A DNA stretch of 64,000 bases from Delphinapterus leucas. Its lineage: Eukaryota; Chordata; Mammalia; Artiodactyla; Monodontidae. This document shows, piece after piece, positions 59,725-64,000 of this stretch; the first letter of the stretch is position 1; each line of letters starts with the position of its first letter. A program made the translations under genes and the position numbers. The stretch covers positions 17,495,897 through 17,559,896 of the forward strand of contig NW_022098031.1 in the NCBI RefSeq assembly GCF_002288925.2, read 5' to 3'. The notes below the pieces were generated by a model. It saw only the letters and a program-made list of their open reading frames with translations. It searched no databases and had not been told where the DNA came from.

Positions 59725-61794
59725 TGACTTATTTGAAATATAAATTGTTACAACACCTTCAGTTAGGAATACGGCCGAATCCAGAAAGTCGCAGAGACTT
59801 GGTCCTCATGATCCAGGATTCATTCTTTTGTCTGAAATATTTTGTAATGAGATAAAATTAAATAGGGGCAACCTTGGGGAGGAACAAGTTTTAGAATGTG
59901 AATGTAATTAAACTTCTCTTAATTACATGAAATTAGTGGATACCAGTTTTTATAAAGAGGAAAGTAAAAATGTATTTTCAAGTACTATATTTATTTGAAC
60001 AAAGGGAAATGTTTGAAAGGATACACATGGAATGTTCATTATTGGTTACTTCAAGATGGTAGGATTATGGAATTGGAGATTGTAAGTCTGAATTTTTATC
60101 TGTCACTCTATTAATAGAAAAGTTGTTAATCATTTAGGAACATTTTGGAATGAAAGGTAGATTTTAAAACATTGTATTTGCAACATAATCACGTAAATTT
60201 TTAAAAAATATATTTATTGTGCTCCCCTTGATAAAAATATAGCTGAAATAGATTACAAACAAAACAATATTAAGTGTTGCTTGTAAATCTGCTAAATTTA
60301 TTTCATAAGACTAGCAAAACTCATTCCAAAAGTATGTTAATTACTAGAAGCAGGATAGATTATTTATTTGACATGTTTATGTGACAGAAATGATCGTTAT
60401 ATTCGTAAAGATCTATCAAGAATTTTGTATTATTTTCCCAATGAAATCAAATTTAGATTTCATTGAATAACGCTGATTGAGCACGTAGGTCCTAAGGGAT
60501 GTTTTTGAAAAGAATCCTTTCTATTTGATGTCTTACCAGAACTAGATTATTTATAAGGAGACAAATTCAATAATATTATATATTAAAATTTTAAAAGGAA
60601 ACAGATTTTACTGTTCTTCTCTTTACAAACACAAGTAAAGCATTCCATTTCCAGAGTTGATAGAAATTCACTATGCTGCTACAAGGAAAAGTTTTGGTCC
60701 GTAGCACTTAGAACTGAATAAAACATCGTAGTTTGAGCAGTACCTGTACATGAAAGGATTAGCCAGGTAAACATCACCATCTACTTTTGGGTGAGTCTGC
60801 CAGTCAGCAACAAATGCACACCAGGTAAGACTGCATGACTGAAGCTCAGTGAAATGATGGCCTATTTTTAGCTTAGCTTTTTGCTCCATTTAAAGAGGCA
60901 TGACTGAGTTCTGTGTTCATGTTTTCATAAAATGATGGCTAAATAGCACCAGCTAGAGCCAAGAACAGAGAAGGAAACTATCCCTATATGTTCCTATGTG
61001 TTTCTGCCAGCAGTGCCTCTGCTATTCCCATCTTGGACCTATTTTGAATAAATCCTGCCAAATATTCAGAACTGTGCCAGACTAGATAGAAGCTCTTTAT
61101 GAACCATTGACCTCTCAGACTCAGGATTATATCCATGAATGACTAGACCTCTAAGGCAATATCCTTCCAGTACTGTGGTGAGAGAAGAGAAATACTGTCA
61201 TACCTAGGAATCAACAAAGTGGAAGGAATTCAAAAAGTCATTTAGTTTAATCACACTATAATTTATATTTTAAAGACCACATGAAGGAAAATATCACACT
61301 AGTGTCAAATCTACTTGGCTATATTCTTTTGCCCTATAAATAGTAAATAGTCATTCTGACTTCTTACAAATAAGAGAAACTTTCTTATTCTTGGTCAAGA
61401 AATTGTTAGAGATTATCTTCTTAATTATGATCTATTTCTCCCAATCAGTGTTGTAGGATTCGATTCTTTTATCATATCTATTTTCTAAACGAGTCTCCTA
61501 AAGTTATGGACTAATTCATAAGTGTGTTTATAATTTTTTAAAAAAAATCCATCAATAATATATTTCACAGTTAAATACTATGTGGTAATTTTTAAAGAAT
61601 GGTAACATTTTATTTTAAACATACTGGAATATTTTAAACACATTGAAATAGTTTATTTTTCATCAACCTTATAGGTAAAATGTATCTTTAAATTAATGGT
61701 GAATTTTGGTTTTTGTTACATTTATGGAAGTTTTCTCTTTTACACTATTTTCATTCCCTTGTAAATTCTAAGTGTGAACCTCAGAATTAGATTA
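59725..61794. other. Unique sequence, no gene seen
   Basis: About 2 kb. The 72-codon reverse frame at 60671-60889 has no recognised domain. The frame has an AG and a GT near its likely edges on the reverse strand, but such dinucleotides are common. No gene is supported. Confidence 0.45.
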
Positions 61795-61960
61795 AACCTG
61801 AGAGTTTCCTTCAGTAGCATTTCATTGAGTGACTGCACTTTGTTATGCACTGGGCTATGCAATAGGGCTGCAACCACTAATAAGTTATGATCATTGTGTT
61901 TCAGTGAAGAATAGTATGATTAGAGAGAGACATGTAGCTAAGTGTTCAAAATCTCAGTTG
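61795..61960 (+). repeat. Possible ancient repeat fragment
   Basis: TTATGCACTGGGCTATGCAA near 61842-61861 with the following ATAGGGCTGC resembles the opening part of the unnamed ancient repeat seen elsewhere in this window. It is weak. Confidence 0.3.
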
Positions 61961-62148
61961 CTTCAATGGACAGTGAGAGACCATAAAATGAGTAGAATAT
62001 AACCACTTCTTTCATCTACTTGAAAAATTTTTTGAGGACCATAAGTACATTCCTGTTTTCTTCCTTTAGAATAAAAGAAGTTCATTCACCTTTTCTTCTT
62101 TTGGAATGCCATTATGCTACTTGAATTTTGTTGTGAGGAAATAAAATG
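61961..62148. other. Unique sequence
   Basis: Nothing is recognised. Confidence 0.4.
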
Positions 62149-62290
62149 TGACTTTTCTTTCTTTTTTTAAATTTTATTGAGTATAGCTGATCTAAAATGT
62201 TGTGTTAGTTTCAGGTGTACAGCAAAATGAATCAGTATATATATACATATATATATATATCTCCACTGTTTTTTGTTTGTTTGACTTTTC
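62149..62290 (-). mobile_element. Very short 5'-truncated L1 3' end, reverse strand
   Basis: TTTTATTGAGTATAGCTGAT near 62172-62191 and GTTAGTTTCAGGTGTACAGC near 62204-62223 are the reverse complement of the L1 3' terminus. TGACTTTTC occurs at 62149-62157 and 62282-62290, a possible 9-bp target-site duplication. An (AT)n patch lies near 62237-62262. The last 20 bases before the right duplication are not clearly L1. Confidence 0.65.
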
Positions 62291-62989
62291 AATGTTATTC
62301 AAATTAAAGTACTATTTAGATATCAGGATGGCTGGCGATGGCAATCGTATCAGCCAAATATAAAGATGCTCAAACTCAGACATATTAAAAGCATCATCAT
62401 GAGCATTCATGGTTGAGCTAACCAAGAGAAGTACTTGGGTTTCAGATTGATACGTATATGTAGCCATTAATCTTGTATGTCCATACCGAGCTTGTATCTG
62501 ATATGTGACCTGCTGAGATATGGCAGGAGGGTTGGAGGGGGACAATAGAGGAAAACTGAGCTACACTGAAAACTTGAAAGAGAAAAGAGGGACTGCGCTT
62601 ACTCTGACAAATCAGCATTTTTACAGTGGTGTTTTCCAAAACATACTCTATTTCCAGCAAAAGTTGAGATGTCACAAAACGTTACGACATGTAGTTTCGT
62701 GGTCAAGTAACTTAAACCTGCATTAAACAATCTTGAATAGTTTTCTTTAGAGCAAGATTCTAATAGGTATTTGTTATAATAATTTGAAACAGAGTGACGA
62801 CTTGGACCATGGTAGCAAAATAAACTAATGGTGGGAAATATTAAAACAGCATATACTTTGAAGTTAAAAAGAATTTCTGATGGATTGTCTGGAATATCAG
62901 AAAAACAGAGGCATGTAAAGTATGGCTCCAAGAAGTTTCCTCCTGAGCAAAGGGAAGGATCGTATGTCATTTACCATAAGGAAGAAGGA
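62291..62989. other. Unique sequence, no gene seen
   Basis: Overlapping frames of 77 to 123 codons on both strands (for example reverse 62599-62970) show no domain. Confidence 0.45.
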
Positions 62990-63630
62990 CAGAGTAAAGA
63001 TTGGGGGGATAGGACAAAAGAGTTCATTTTAGAACATATTAAGTATAAATTGTGTGTAAGGCACCCAAGTGGAGGTGTCAAGTTGTCATGGATATGAGTC
63101 TGATGGTTTGAGAGAAGCTTGTGGTACAGACATAAATTTTGGTGTCGTTGGCATATATACACAGTACTTAAGGCCATTAGGTGATGGGTTCTCCCTCCCC
63201 TCTGTCCTTCCAGAAATGAATATGGACAGAGAAGGGGAGCAAAAGGACTGAATCCTGAGGCACTCCTATGTTTACAGACTGGCAAGGAGCAAACCTAGGA
63301 AGAAAACTGGGGAGAATCAAAGAGAGCTGCCTCCCAGCAGCCAGATGAAGAAAGTTTTTTAAAAACAATGGAATGTTGAGACGAATATTTGGTAGGGTTA
63401 ATATTTTGTGGAACAAAGTATAGGCAAGTCTTCTGCAGTTCAAGAAGAAAGTTGATTATTAACACAGTTATTACAGCTTGCTGTGAAGAAGCAAATTTTG
63501 TAGGAAGAGCTGGGTGACACTGTCAGGACGGTAGCCACATAAACACATCTTCCCCTTATGGTTGGGGTGGATGCAGTAGAGCTAGGGAAGCTAGCAGAAA
63601 GAATGGGGAACTGATAAATCCAGGAAGACA
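62990..63630 (+). repeat. Ancient mammalian repeat, second copy of the late part (family unnamed)
   Basis: AAGTGGAGGTGTCAAGTTGT near 63067-63086, GGTGTCGTTGGCATATATAC near 63141-63160, ACTGAATCCTGAGGCACTCC near 63248-63267 and CAGCCAGATGAAGAAAG near 63338-63354 occur in the order expected for the repeat. Antisense and sense frames of 60 to 104 codons here are not genes. Confidence 0.5.
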
Positions 63631-63971
63631 TCAGTCAGTAATAAAGATTGTGTTGAAAGGGACCCAGAGTGAAGTGATAAAGCTTTCCAAATGTGTGTGT
63701 TTATGTAACGTTTTCCCTTTGTGCATTGTGACACCTACACTTACCCCACTGGGTTTTATAGATTCATCCTTTTCTTCCATTCTCAGGAAGGCACTGTTAC
63801 ATGTCTATCCACATGAAGCCTATGTTAACTTTTTCATTCCTTGCACAGGGAGTGAGGCTCCCCTCACTCCCTCTGCCCAGACACATACACCTGGTAAAGG
63901 ATCCAGGTTCCTTGACAGATGTACTCCATCTTTGCTACAGTTAACAGGGAAAGGTAATTATATAATTTATA
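63631..63971. other. Unique sequence
   Basis: The 111-codon frame at 63650-63985 runs into a poly(T) and shows no domain. Nothing else is recognised. Confidence 0.4.
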
Positions 63972-64000
63972 CTTTTTTTTTTTAACATCTTTATTGGGGT
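63972..64000 (-). mobile_element. Start of an L1 3' end running off the window, reverse strand
   Basis: Poly(T) is followed by AACATCTTTATTGGGGT, the reverse complement of the L1 3' terminus, as at 20985 (TATTGGAGTATAATTGC). The rest lies outside the window. Confidence 0.8.

Overview
This is mammalian nuclear DNA, most likely from a cetacean. It is AT-rich, holds no intact protein-coding gene, and is built largely from dead transposable elements. The lineage call rests on three copies of a tRNA-derived SINE (reverse strand near 21.5 kb and 35.5 kb, forward near 53.0 kb) whose head, A/B boxes and A-rich tail match the CHR SINE family of whales, dolphins and hippopotamus. The L1 elements, MIRs, MaLR-type LTRs and older L1M fragments fit the same picture. 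I found no rRNA, tRNA, snRNA or CRISPR locus, and no spliced gene that I can defend.

Layout. 1-6.2 kb is mostly unique sequence around a solo-LTR-like element (2762-3368). 6.2-8.9 kb holds an old L1M 3' end, a reverse-strand endogenous retrovirus env/LTR fossil (6846-8260) and another L1M piece. 8.9-20.9 kb is mostly unique, with an MLT1-like LTR, two MIRs, an L1M 3' end and an MST-like LTR. 20,952-27,370 is a full-length but dead L1 on the reverse strand, flanked by a 17-bp target-site duplication and interrupted by a CHR SINE. 27.4-29.4 kb is an older reverse-strand L1M carrying a bare poly(T) insertion with its own duplication. 30.9-34.1 kb holds an L1M 3' end, an AT minisatellite, a MIR, a second LTR of the same family as the one at 6.85 kb, and a 108-bp MITE.

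35.5-36.75 kb holds a SINE and a short L1 with an inverted 5' end. 39-48 kb mixes unique DNA with old L1 and LTR-like repeats. 51.1-53.7 kb is a second young L1, also 5'-inverted and carrying a SINE. It abuts an old reverse-strand L1M (to 55.9 kb). 56.4-64 kb holds an L1 ORF1 remnant, further copies of two unnamed old repeat families, and the start of another L1 3' end that runs off the right edge.

Nothing here works together as a pathway. The coding remnants are L1 ORF1/ORF2 and one retroviral env, all broken by stops, frameshifts or inversion. The value of the window is as a record of retrotransposition: nested insertions, twin-priming inversions, a tail-only insertion and lineage-informative SINEs. 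I looked for a new biological system and did not find one. Repeat family names are from memory of consensus sequences and were not checked with a repeat library.
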